This document shows positions 16,933 to 24,483 of a DNA stretch of 45,242 nucleotides, piece by piece. A program made the position numbers and the translations under genes. The notes under the pieces are model-generated. The model saw only the letters and a program-made list of their open reading frames with translations, did not search any database and was not told the origin of the DNA. Source of the DNA: Desulfohalobiaceae bacterium S24 (GTDB taxonomy: Bacteria > Desulfobacterota > Desulfovibrionia > Desulfovibrionales > Desulfothermaceae); NCBI GenBank assembly GCA_011389765.1, contig JAABTT010000022.1, positions 1-45,242 on the forward strand, in the 5' to 3' direction. How positions within the stretch are numbered: position 1 is the first letter of the stretch; each line of letters starts with the position of its first letter.

Positions 16933-17481
16933 TCAACCGGATTTCCCCGTTGCAAAGCCGGCTTGATAGGCCATGAGACCAAGCGCGGTTTTCCCATCGA
17001 TCATCCCTCCGGCGCGAATCAGGTCCAGAACATCCCTGATGCTCCATATTTCCACTGCCGAGATTTCCATTTCATCCTCAATCCCGGAAAGCTGCTCGAG
17101 TTCAAAGGCCGTAAAAAGGCTTAAGCGCTCGGAAGAATAGCCCACTGCCGGATAATAGGAGAACAAAGGTTCCACCCGCCGGGCCTGGTATCCGGTCTCC
17201 TCCCGGAGTTCGCGCAGCGCGCAGGCCGCCGGATCTTCTCCGGGATCGACCTTCCCGGCCGGTATCTCCAGGGTCTCATGCCCCACTGCATACCGAAACT
17301 GACGAACCAGAAGCAGATGCTCCGGCTTTGGAAAGGCCAGGATAGCGGCCGCTTCAGGATACTCGATCCTGATCCGCATTTTTTGCTGCGCATCATCGAG
17401 CTGAACCGCATCCAGACACACGCGCATCGGTCCGGAAGACAGGCTGCCGAGAGTTTTGAGTCGTTTTTCCATGATGCTCAT
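16933..17481 (-). CDS. NUDIX hydrolase, ADP-ribose pyrophosphatase-like
   Basis: A 182-residue enzyme with a complete Nudix box (GKVDPGEDPAACALRELREE plus TGY, about 88-110), whose glutamates bind Mg2+. The preceding ILAFPKPEHLLLVRQFRYAV and ETLEIPAGKV are as in ADP-ribose pyrophosphatases (NudF type), which split ADP-ribose and related nucleoside diphosphates. The ATG at 17481 is chosen because it overlaps the stop of the upstream CxxC protein (ATGA) and is preceded by GGGAGAAGAA; a frame reaching 17589 would overlap that gene by over 100 bases. It is the last gene of a three-gene minus-strand operon. Confidence 0.9.
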   Translation of the reverse strand: MSIMEKRLKTLGSLSSGPMRVCLDAVQLDDAQQKMRIRIEYPEAAAILAFPKPEHLLLVRQFRYAVGHETLEIPAGKVDPGEDPAACALRELREETGYQARRVEPLFSYYPAVGYSSERLSLFTAFELEQLSGIEDEMEISAVEIWSIRDVLDLIRAGGMIDGKTALGLMAYQAGFATGKSG

Positions 17482-17672
17482 TTCTTCTCCCACTGTTTCT
17501 TCGGCCTGAACATCAAACAGCTCTCGTCTGAAGACCGATATACGGCAAGCGAGGGCATCTGCCTGCTTTTGAAGCCCATCCCGCGGCAACCGTAGGGAAA
17601 GGACTTGTCCCAGGTGATATAGAAATATTCACACTGATAACAGTTGACTCGGGACCGCTTTGCTTCGCTCAT
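17478..17672 (-). CDS. Small CxxC protein, conserved hypothetical
   Basis: A 64-residue basic protein with four cysteines: Cys11 and Cys14 in NCYQCEYFYITWD, Cys29 in FPYGCRGMGFKSRQMPS, and Cys52 in SSDESCLMF. The arrangement suggests a structural zinc site. I recognise it as a small conserved family of anaerobic proteobacteria with no established function; some database entries carry an unconvincing uracil-DNA glycosylase label. It lies 25 bases after the amidohydrolase stop and overlaps the NUDIX start (ATGA). No strong Shine-Dalgarno sequence precedes the ATG, so translational coupling with its neighbours is likely. Confidence 0.72.
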   Translation of the reverse strand: MSEAKRSRVNCYQCEYFYITWDKSFPYGCRGMGFKSRQMPSLAVYRSSDESCLMFRPKKQWEKK

Positions 17673-17697
17673 ACCCAGATTCAAGAGGGTAACCCGA

Positions 17698-18861
17698 TCA
17701 TCCGAGCAACTCCAATGCAGCCCGGCAAAAGGTTTCCACCCCCACGAGCAGCATGTCTTCATTGAAATCGAAACCGGGGTTGTGGACCGGTGCGCCGCCC
17801 TCCCGTCCGATGCCCACGGCAAAAAAACAGCCTTTGCTTTTTTGAAGAAAAAAAGAAAAATCCTCTCCGCCCATGGTCCGATCCGGGACCAGAACCCGGT
17901 CCTGACCCACAATTCCTGCCGCAACCTGTCTGACGATACCGGCCAGGCTCTCGTCATTGACCGTCACCGGGTAGCCCTGGAGAAAATCAAGGGTGTATCC
18001 GGCCCCCGTGGAGGCGCAGACCCCGCTGATCACAGTTTCCAGGCGCTCTTTCCAGCTTTCCCAGACCGCGGGGTCGAAAGTCCGGGTGGTGCCGCTGAAT
18101 TCGGCCGTCCCCGGAATGACGTTGAAAGCCTGGCCCGCATGGAAGCTGCCCACGGTCACCACCGCGGTCCCTAATGGATTGAGCTGCCGGCTCACGATGC
18201 GCTGCAGGGCAGCCACCGCCTGAGTCCCGACTTCCAGGGCATCAACGCACAGATGGGGCATGGCTCCATGCCCGCCTTTGCCTGTAATCCGGACATCGAA
18301 ACGATCCATGGCCGCCATGAAAGGTCCGGATCGGACCCCGAGGCTACCTTCTGGAATATCCGGCCAGAGATGACAGCCCAGGGAATAATCCACTTGGGGA
18401 TTGTCCATGACTCCGGCTTCAATCATGGGTTTGGCCCCGCCCGGACCTTCTTCCGCCGGCTGAAAGACAAAACGGATCCGGCCGGTGAAAGAGCCTTTCA
18501 ATTTGTTCAAAACCCTGGCCGCCCCCAGGGCCATGGCTACATGCCCGTCGTGCCCGCAGGCATGCATCCGGCCCGGATGTTTGGAAGCAAAGGGCAGGCC
18601 GGTGGCTTCCTCAATGGGCAGGGCGTCCATATCCGCGCGAATCAGAAGCGTCGGTCCCGGCCGTCCGCTGTCCAGATCCGCAGACACTCCGTATTGGGCA
18701 ATGCCGGTCTTTACTGCAAGCCCTTCGTCCGACAAACGTTCGGCCACATACCGGGAGGTTTTCTCCTCTGTAAATGCCGTCTCCGGATATTGATGTACCC
18801 GGCGTCTGATCCCGATGACATCCTCTCGTATCTCCTGAATGATGTTTTTGATCTCCGTCAT
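17698..18861 (-). CDS. M20D amidohydrolase (hippurate/IAA-amino acid hydrolase type)
   Basis: A 387-residue metal-dependent amidohydrolase. Motifs are LLIRADMDALPIEEATGLPF, MHACGHDGHVAMALGAARVL with metal-binding Cys and His, VFQPAEEGPGGAKPMIEAG with the catalytic Glu pair, and LGCHLWPDIPEGSLGV; the length is normal. It would hydrolyse N-acyl amino acids in the cytoplasm. The start at 18861 (MTEIKNIIQEI) has AAGGA eight bases upstream; an in-frame codon at 18939 would add an unlikely hydrophobic stretch. It is first in an operon with the CxxC protein and NUDIX hydrolase. Confidence 0.9.
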   Translation of the reverse strand: MTEIKNIIQEIREDVIGIRRRVHQYPETAFTEEKTSRYVAERLSDEGLAVKTGIAQYGVSADLDSGRPGPTLLIRADMDALPIEEATGLPFASKHPGRMHACGHDGHVAMALGAARVLNKLKGSFTGRIRFVFQPAEEGPGGAKPMIEAGVMDNPQVDYSLGCHLWPDIPEGSLGVRSGPFMAAMDRFDVRITGKGGHGAMPHLCVDALEVGTQAVAALQRIVSRQLNPLGTAVVTVGSFHAGQAFNVIPGTAEFSGTTRTFDPAVWESWKERLETVISGVCASTGAGYTLDFLQGYPVTVNDESLAGIVRQVAAGIVGQDRVLVPDRTMGGEDFSFFLQKSKGCFFAVGIGREGGAPVHNPGFDFNEDMLLVGVETFCRAALELLG

Positions 18862-18917
18862 TGGATTTATCCTTGCTGTTGGTTTTGAAAAAAACGGCGA
18901 GAGCCGGTTCAAGATAT

Positions 18918-18947
18918 AATAAAAAAAGGGGCGCATCAAGCGCCCCT
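18918..18947 (-). terminator. Rho-independent terminator of the HU-like gene
   Basis: On the minus strand AGGGGCGC pairs perfectly with GCGCCCCT (18927-18934 with 18940-18947) around a five-base loop and is followed by a seven-base T run. It lies 38 bases after the HU-like stop codon and before the amidohydrolase start, so the two genes are separate transcription units. Confidence 0.88.
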
Positions 18948-18985
18948 GTACCTGCAGAAATAGGGTTCAGTTCAAAAATCCCTGT

Positions 18986-19330
18986 TTACTTGCATACCTT
19001 GTTCAAGCATTCCTCGGCAGTAAAGCCCACCCGCTTCCTGCCGCCATCGGACTGAACACTGAACTCGCCAAGGCCGTCCAGGTGGACTTTATTGCCGTTG
19101 GCCAGACCGGTGGCAATAACCGCCTTCATGGCGTCAAAAACCATATAGGCCTCTTCTTCATTGGAGAATTTGTCGGGAAAGGCCATTTGCAGGCTCTGAA
19201 GCATGGTCTTGGTAAAGCCTTCCGGAATCTTATGCACGCGCTCTCTGGCCGCGGAAAGATCGGGCGGGGTGAGCTTGCACTCTTCTGTGGATTCGGACAG
19301 ACAGACATCGGGAAAATCAAAATTGGTCAT
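18986..19330 (-). CDS. HU/IHF-like DNA-binding domain protein
   Basis: A 114-residue protein. The C-terminal two thirds have the HU/IHF pattern: an N-terminal helical segment (MLQSLQMAFPDKFSNEEEA), FDAMKAVIATGLANGNKV, then VHLDGLGEFSVQSDGGRKRV and FTAEECLNKV, equivalent to the GFGTF and RKxxF regions of HU. The DNA-gripping arm appears shortened, and an extra 40 or so residues with two Cys (C10, C18) precede the domain, so it is a divergent member. Role presumably chromosome or regulatory DNA binding. GAGGAGG precedes the ATG at 19330. It has a near-consensus promoter and its own terminator, indicating a strongly expressed single gene. Confidence 0.65.
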   Translation of the reverse strand: MTNFDFPDVCLSESTEECKLTPPDLSAARERVHKIPEGFTKTMLQSLQMAFPDKFSNEEEAYMVFDAMKAVIATGLANGNKVHLDGLGEFSVQSDGGRKRVGFTAEECLNKVCK

Positions 19331-19385
19331 ACTGGAGCCTCCTCGGATTGCAGGTTGATACATTCAATTACAAAGCGTAACAGAA

Positions 19386-19414
19386 AGTATAATCCACAAA
19401 AAAGAATTTGTCAA
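19386..19414 (-). promoter_or_regulatory. Strong sigma-70 promoter for the HU-like gene
   Basis: On the minus strand, TTGACA (19409-19414), a 17-bp AT-rich spacer and TATACT (19386-19391). This is a perfect -35 and five of six in the -10, the best promoter match I found in the window. It is 56 bp upstream of the start codon. Confidence 0.8.
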
Positions 19415-19422
19415 TTGAGGTT

Positions 19423-19641
19423 TTAGTCAAAATCAGCCAAAAAGGTGTGCAGGCCTTCCTGAGGCAGAAGAACAAACAGAGAGGCGCCGGGCTCCAAACG
19501 CCATTTTTGGAGGGTTCTTTTGGACCAGAGCGCGGTCAGCCGCGTGGAGCGGACCTCGATCTGCACCTCAAATTGAAAGACCCGGTTCACGATTTTTGCG
19601 ATCCTCGCCAATCCGCTTGACAAAAAAGGCCTGAGGCACAA
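19423..19641 (-). pseudogene. TOBE-domain remnant of an ABC/molybdate-type protein
   Basis: A 72-codon frame opening with TTG and with no ribosome binding site. The stretch FQFEVQIEVRSTRLTALWS followed by RTLQKWRLEPGASLFVLL resembles the C-terminal TOBE repeat of molybdate or polyamine ABC ATPases (ligand-binding beta barrel at the end of ModC and similar proteins). No ATPase domain lies upstream; the frame is closed by TGA just before 19641. I interpret it as the leftover 3' end of a deleted transporter gene. A free-standing Mop-like molybdate-binding protein is the alternative. Confidence 0.4.
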
Positions 19642-19709
19642 TGCTCACAGACACGGACAGAAAGGCAGCCCGGGCCTGGAAATGACCATCAAACCCGCAG
19701 CATCGAATC

Positions 19710-20438
19710 ATGGAAACAAGGCCGCAAAAATCAACCATCAGCCGGAAGGTCCTGCAGGCCCTTCTGCCCACGGCCGGTTTGTTGCTGGTGAAAACACTCT
19801 CCACCACATACCGCCTGCGGCTCATGGATCAGGAGCATGAAACCCGGGTCCTTTCCCAATACGGCAGCATTGTCTACGCCTCCTGGCATCAGCGCTTCTT
19901 TCCGGGGATCACCTTTTTTTCCGGACGAAAACCCATTGCCATCATGATCAGCCAAAGCCGGGATGGAGAGTTGATCGCCAAAGTGACCCGCCGCCTGGGC
20001 TGGCATCCGGTCAGGGGCTCCTCCTCCAGAGGCGGGATGGAAGCCCTGGGCCGACTGAAAGCTCTGGCTCTCCAGGGCTACAAGATCGGCCATATCGTTG
20101 ACGGCCCCAGAGGCCCTTTCGGAAAGATCAAACCCGGACTCATAAGTATCGCCCAGTTCACAGGGGTACCTGTGGTTCCGGTATGCATCTCGGCCCAAAA
20201 CACATGGACCTTCAACAGCTGGGACCGCTTCATGGTCCCCAAACCATTCTCCAGGATTCTGATCAGATTCGGAAAACCAGTGGATATTGCCCGGAAACTC
20301 CAGAAGAATGACTTTGAAACCGCGCGTCTTTCCCTTGAACAGTGCCTGCACAGGCTCTATCAGGAAACGGACCGCATCTGGGAGCGTCCCGACGAGATCA
20401 AGCAGCTGTTTCACAAGAAGGATTCAGCATATCAATGA
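19710..20438 (+). CDS. DUF374 lysophospholipid acyltransferase-family protein
   Basis: A 242-residue protein of the DUF374 group, related to glycerolipid/lipid A acyltransferases. The HX4D-like catalytic region is seen as IVYASWHQRFFPG (about 52-64), then MISQSRDGELIAKVTRRLG, PVRGSSSRGGMEAL and IVDGPRGPFGKIKPG (about 130-145), and a late VPVVPVCISA. One N-terminal hydrophobic stretch (about 15-30) could tether it to the inner membrane. In Gram-negative bacteria this family is thought to act on envelope lipids; the acceptor is unknown. No Shine-Dalgarno sequence is visible. It is convergent with clpB. Confidence 0.82.
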   Translation: METRPQKSTISRKVLQALLPTAGLLLVKTLSTTYRLRLMDQEHETRVLSQYGSIVYASWHQRFFPGITFFSGRKPIAIMISQSRDGELIAKVTRRLGWHPVRGSSSRGGMEALGRLKALALQGYKIGHIVDGPRGPFGKIKPGLISIAQFTGVPVVPVCISAQNTWTFNSWDRFMVPKPFSRILIRFGKPVDIARKLQKNDFETARLSLEQCLHRLYQETDRIWERPDEIKQLFHKKDSAYQ

Positions 20439-20473
20439 ATGCTCATGTGAAACTTCGGAGTTTTTCCTCGGGG

Positions 20474-20549
20474 TCGGAATCACAATCGGAATCGGTATCG
20501 AGAATTGGCATGATTTTGATCAAGATTTCGATCCAGATAGCGATTCCGA
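20474..20549. repeat. Short TCGGAATC-type repeat between acyltransferase and clpB
   Basis: TCGGAATC occurs at 20474 and again inside ATCGGAATCGGTATCG, with the inverse CGATTCCGA at 20541-20549. The stretch lies between two converging genes. It could fold into a weak hairpin. I see no reading frame worth calling. Confidence 0.4.
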
Positions 20550-20562
20550 ACAGGTCGACGAC

Positions 20563-23181
20563 TCAAGACGCCGGAGAGTTCTCCACCTGAAAGGCCAGCT
20601 CACCATCCTGGACATCAAGCACCACCCGGCTGCCCTCGCCAAGCTCTCCCTGGATGATGTTTTTCGCCAAGCGACTCTCCAGGTGGGTCTGCAAATAACG
20701 CCGCAAAGGCCTGGCCCCATAAACCGGATCATAAGCCTCTCTGGCAATGAAATCCCGGGCCGAATCCTTCATTTCCAGCTCAATTTTCCGATCCTTGAGC
20801 CTTTTTTTGACCTGTTCCAAAAGCAGATCGATAACCTTCTTGATTTCCTCGACAATCAATGGGGTAAACAGGACGATCTCATCCACCCGGTTCAAAAATT
20901 CCGGCCGAAATTCCGATCTGAGCGTGGCCATGACCTGATCCCGGACGCCTGCTTTGAGTTCGCCGCTGTCGCTGATCCCTTCCAAAAGGTATTGCGATCC
21001 CAGGTTGGAGGTCATGATGATGACGGTATTCTTGAAATCAACGGTACGACCGTGGCTGTCCGTCAAACGGCCGTCATCCATGATCTGCAGAAGGACATTA
21101 AAGACGTCCGAATGGGCCTTTTCGATTTCATCGAACAAAATAACGCTATAGGGCTTCCTGCGCACCGCCTCGGTGAGCTGTCCCCCTTCGTCATAGCCGA
21201 TATAGCCGGGAGGCGCCCCGATCAAGCGGGCAACAGTGTGTTTCTCCATATACTCGGACATGTCCAGACGGATCATGTTGTCCTGAGAGTCAAACAAGGA
21301 CTCCGCCAGGGTCTTGCACAATTCGGTCTTGCCGACCCCGGTGGGGCCCAGAAAAAGGAAAGAGCCCACCGGCCGATTAGGATCCTTCAATCCGGCTCTG
21401 GCCCTCAAAACTGCCTCAGACACGGCATTCACCGCTTCGTCCTGACCAACAACCCGCTCGTGCAGGACATCGGACAGGCGCAGGAGTTTCTCCCGTTCTC
21501 CTTCCAAGAGCCTGGACAAAGGAATGCCGGTCCATTTGGAAATGATTTCGGCGACATCGTCGGCCCCGACCTCTTCCTTGACCAGTTGGTTTGACTTGGA
21601 ATCCTGGTCCTGGACTTCCTCCTGGGCCTGGATCTGTTTTTCAAGCTCGGCCTGTTTTCCGTATTTGAGTTCGGCCATCCGATTCAAATCGTAACTGCGC
21701 TCCGCATTCTCGATTTCCAATCTGGTTTTTTCCAACTCTTCTTTTAGGTGCTGCAAGTCCTTGACCGCATTTTTTTCATTCTGCCACTGGGTCTGGAGCT
21801 GCATCTGCTCTTCCTTCTGTTCAGCCAGCTCTTTCTCCAGATTGTCCAAACGCTCCTTGGAGGCCTTGTCTTTTTCCCGTTTCAAGGCCTCTTTTTCAAT
21901 TTCCAGCTGCATGATCCTCCGGTTTATGGCATCCAGCTCGGCCGGAAGAGAATCGATTTCCGTTCGAATCATGGCTGCAGCCTCATCCACAAGATCAATA
22001 GCCTTATCCGGAAGCTGCCGGTCGCTGATATACCGATCCGAAAGCACGGCGGCCGTGACCAGCGCCCCGTCACTGATGCGCACCCCGTGATGGACCTCAA
22101 GGCGGTCCTTCAAGCCGCGCAAAATGGAAATGGTGTCTTCCAGGGCCGGCTCGTCCACCAGCACCGGTTGAAAACGGCGCTCCAGGGCCGGATCTTTTTC
22201 AATATTCTTCCGGTATTCATCCAGGGTTGTGGCTCCGATGCAATGGAGTTCTCCCCTGGCCAGCATCGGCTTGAGCAGGTTGCCGGCATCCATGGAGCCT
22301 TCGGTTTTGCCAGCCCCGACAATGGTGTGCATCTCGTCGATAAAGACCAGAATCCGGCCTTCGGATTCCTGGACTTCTTTGAGAACCGCCTTGAGGCGCT
22401 CCTCAAACTCCCCGCGGTATTTGGCCCCGGCGATCAAGGCCCCCATATCAAGGGCAAAAATCGTTTTGTCCTTTAAACCTTCCGGCACATCCTCCTTGAC
22501 GATGCGCTGGGCCAGACCTTCGGCAATGGCGGTCTTCCCCACGCCGGCCTCTCCGATGAGCACCGGATTGTTCTTGGTCCGACGGCTCAAAATGCGGATT
22601 ACCCTGCGAATCTCGGAATCCCGGCCGATAACCGGATCGAGCTTGCCCTTCCTGGCCTCCTCCACAAGGTCCCGGCCATATTTTTTCAAGGCGTCATAGG
22701 TCCCTTCAGGATTGCTGGAGGTCACCCGCTGGTGTCCGCGAACCCGGCTCAAACCGGACAAAAAATTGTCCTTATCCAAGGCGAACTGCTTGTTCACCCG
22801 GCCCACAGCCGTGGCAGCCGGTTCTTCGAGAATGCTCAAAAACAGATGCTCGACGCTGACGTATTCGTCCTGCATGCTCTTGGCCAAATCCTGGGCCTTG
22901 ACCAGAACCGAGTTCAACCGTTGCGTGACATAGATCTGTCCGCTCCCGGCCCCTGGACCGCTGACCTGCGGCAATTTGGCAATTTCGGATTCCAGAGCTT
23001 TGGCATAGGATCCGCCGTCCAGGCCACAGTTCTGGAGCAACTCCGGAATCAGGCCTTCCTGCTGCACCAGAGCCAGGGCCAGATGCTCCACGTCAATCTG
23101 CTGATTGCCGTATCTGATGGCTATATTCTGGGCCTCGGAGATTCCCTCCTGCGATTTTTGCGTAAATGTATTCATATCCAT
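20563..23181 (-). CDS. clpB: ATP-dependent protein disaggregase ClpB
   Basis: An 872-residue Hsp100 chaperone that rescues aggregated proteins with DnaK. It has the two-repeat Clp N-domain (about 1-145), the first AAA module with [15 protein letters not shown] (about 202-216), the coiled-coil middle domain (about 410-525, rich in Lys/Glu, holding [16 protein letters not shown]), and the second AAA module with [18 protein letters not shown] (about 600). The end is ClpB-like with no ClpX loop of ClpA. The ATG at 23181 is eight bases from AAGG; ATG at 23187 in frame is closer to it and cannot be excluded. I see no sigma-32 promoter; a weak TTGGTC-18-TATAAA lies upstream, with its -35 at the edge of the repeat copy. 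Confidence 0.96.
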   Translation of the reverse strand: MDMNTFTQKSQEGISEAQNIAIRYGNQQIDVEHLALALVQQEGLIPELLQNCGLDGGSYAKALESEIAKLPQVSGPGAGSGQIYVTQRLNSVLVKAQDLAKSMQDEYVSVEHLFLSILEEPAATAVGRVNKQFALDKDNFLSGLSRVRGHQRVTSSNPEGTYDALKKYGRDLVEEARKGKLDPVIGRDSEIRRVIRILSRRTKNNPVLIGEAGVGKTAIAEGLAQRIVKEDVPEGLKDKTIFALDMGALIAGAKYRGEFEERLKAVLKEVQESEGRILVFIDEMHTIVGAGKTEGSMDAGNLLKPMLARGELHCIGATTLDEYRKNIEKDPALERRFQPVLVDEPALEDTISILRGLKDRLEVHHGVRISDGALVTAAVLSDRYISDRQLPDKAIDLVDEAAAMIRTEIDSLPAELDAINRRIMQLEIEKEALKREKDKASKERLDNLEKELAEQKEEQMQLQTQWQNEKNAVKDLQHLKEELEKTRLEIENAERSYDLNRMAELKYGKQAELEKQIQAQEEVQDQDSKSNQLVKEEVGADDVAEIISKWTGIPLSRLLEGEREKLLRLSDVLHERVVGQDEAVNAVSEAVLRARAGLKDPNRPVGSFLFLGPTGVGKTELCKTLAESLFDSQDNMIRLDMSEYMEKHTVARLIGAPPGYIGYDEGGQLTEAVRRKPYSVILFDEIEKAHSDVFNVLLQIMDDGRLTDSHGRTVDFKNTVIIMTSNLGSQYLLEGISDSGELKAGVRDQVMATLRSEFRPEFLNRVDEIVLFTPLIVEEIKKVIDLLLEQVKKRLKDRKIELEMKDSARDFIAREAYDPVYGARPLRRYLQTHLESRLAKNIIQGELGEGSRVVLDVQDGELAFQVENSPAS

Positions 23182-23260
23182 AGACATACCCTTCCTTCAG
23201 ACTTCGTACAGAGATTGCGACGTTGAATCTTAACCTTTATAAATAAGGTCATTGTTTCAG

Positions 23261-23519
23261 ACCAAAGCTGGCTACGCCCGCAGCCCAAAGGTTCCAGGTT
23301 CACGGCCTCCAGCCCGTAGGGCTTACGCCCCGGAGGGTTCACAGTTCACGGTTAAGAAAAAAAACAGTTTTTCAAACGACCCAGAATGTATCTTCCGAAT
23401 ATCTTCCTCTTCAAACCGTGAACCGTGAACCTGGAACCGTGAACCATATTCGACAAGGACTTCAACTGCTTCGGAGCAACACATTTTCTTGTTTTCTATG
23501 ACAGAGATCAACCGATAAG
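23261..23519 (-). repeat. Intergenic repeat, copy 2 (about 259 bp), inverted relative to copy 1
   Basis: Read on the minus strand, it starts two bases after the TAG of the oligopeptide permease gene with CTTATCGGTT and runs to GCTTTGGT, the same limits as copy 1 at 14189-14416. It has the same tandem GGTTCACGGTTC units and T run. It differs by roughly eight substitutions, a one-base indel and a 32-bp insertion (23304-23335). The far end lies about 80 bp from the clpB start codon. Confidence 0.9.
23304..23335. repeat. 32-bp palindromic insertion inside repeat copy 2
   Basis: Compared with copy 1, 32 extra bases split two adjacent GTGAACC units. The insert has nested dyads: CCTCC with GGAGG on the outside and AGCCC with GGGCT inside, so it can form a hairpin. 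It looks like a small REP-type palindrome inserted into the larger repeat. Confidence 0.7.
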
Positions 23520-23520
23520 T

Positions 23521-24480
23521 CTAAAGCCGTATCCTCGGATCAACCAGCATATAAAGCAGATCGGACACAAAGGTCCCGGTCAGGACCAGGACCGCGGAAA
23601 TGAAATTGACCGTTAAAATCACCGGATAATCCCTGGCCAGAATGGCTTCGTAGGCCATACGCCCCATGCCGGGCCAGGAAAAAATGGACTCGATGATCAC
23701 AGAGCCTCCGATCAATCCCGGAAGAATCAGACCGAACATCGTGACAAAGGGAAGCAAAGCGTTCCTCAGGGCGTGTTTATAATGCACCTGGTCCGGGGTG
23801 AGTCCTTTGGCAACTGCGGTTCGGACATAATCCCGGCCTTCGACTTCCAGCATCTGATTGCGGACATATCTGGACAAGACGGCAACCCCGGCTGATGCGC
23901 CAAGGACTGAGGGCAGGATGAGATGCCAGAGATGATCCATGATCCAGTGCAAAACAGAGGAATACTGCAGCCCGAAGGTCTTCATGCCGATTACCGGGAC
24001 ATGAAGCGAACTGACCACCAGGATAATCAAAAGGTAGGCGAAAAAGAAGCCCGGGATGGAAATAAGGACATAGGCCGCCAGGGTGCTGCTTCGATCGAAC
24101 CAGCCGCCCCGGAAAATCGCCCCCCGGATGCCCAGGGGAAAGGAAATAGTCCAGGTCAGAATCGTGCCCACAATGAACAGGGGGAGGCTGTTCAAAAAGC
24201 GTTCCCAGATCTTGGGCAATACCGGCCGGCTGTCCTTCCAGGATACGATTTTTCCGCTCAGCAGCCCGCTGTAAAAAAGGAGATACTGCTGATGCAAGGG
24301 CTTATTTAGATGAAATTCCTTCTGGAAACGCTCCATGACTTCCGGGGTGAATTTCGGGTTCATGGGATCTATCTGGCTCGGCTTCCCCGGGGCCAGATGG
24401 ATGATCAAAAAGGAAACAATGGAAACAAAAAACAAGGTGACCATCTTTTGTACGAAGCTTCGGGCTAAAAAAGCAAACAT
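23521..24480 (-). CDS. ABC transporter permease, OppB/AppB family
   Basis: A 319-residue inner-membrane permease with about six helices. Landmarks are the first helix (VTLFFVSIVSFLIIHLAPG), FQKEFHLNKPLHQQYLLFYS, the EAA loop GRDYVRTAVAKGLTPDQVHY and the end DLLYMLVDPRIRL. It lies three bases after the binding-protein stop, with GGAG in the end of that gene, so the two form an operon. The partner permease (OppC) and the ATPases normally following are absent: an intergenic repeat begins two bases after the stop. The complete plus-strand Dpp system in the window could in principle lend ATPases, but this is speculation. Confidence 0.9.
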   Translation of the reverse strand: MFAFLARSFVQKMVTLFFVSIVSFLIIHLAPGKPSQIDPMNPKFTPEVMERFQKEFHLNKPLHQQYLLFYSGLLSGKIVSWKDSRPVLPKIWERFLNSLPLFIVGTILTWTISFPLGIRGAIFRGGWFDRSSTLAAYVLISIPGFFFAYLLIILVVSSLHVPVIGMKTFGLQYSSVLHWIMDHLWHLILPSVLGASAGVAVLSRYVRNQMLEVEGRDYVRTAVAKGLTPDQVHYKHALRNALLPFVTMFGLILPGLIGGSVIIESIFSWPGMGRMAYEAILARDYPVILTVNFISAVLVLTGTFVSDLLYMLVDPRIRL

Positions 24481-24483
24481 CGG

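Noticed and set aside
20287-21594. 435-codon plus-strand frame opposite the end of clpB
   Set aside because: Shadow of clpB with no ribosome binding site or motif.
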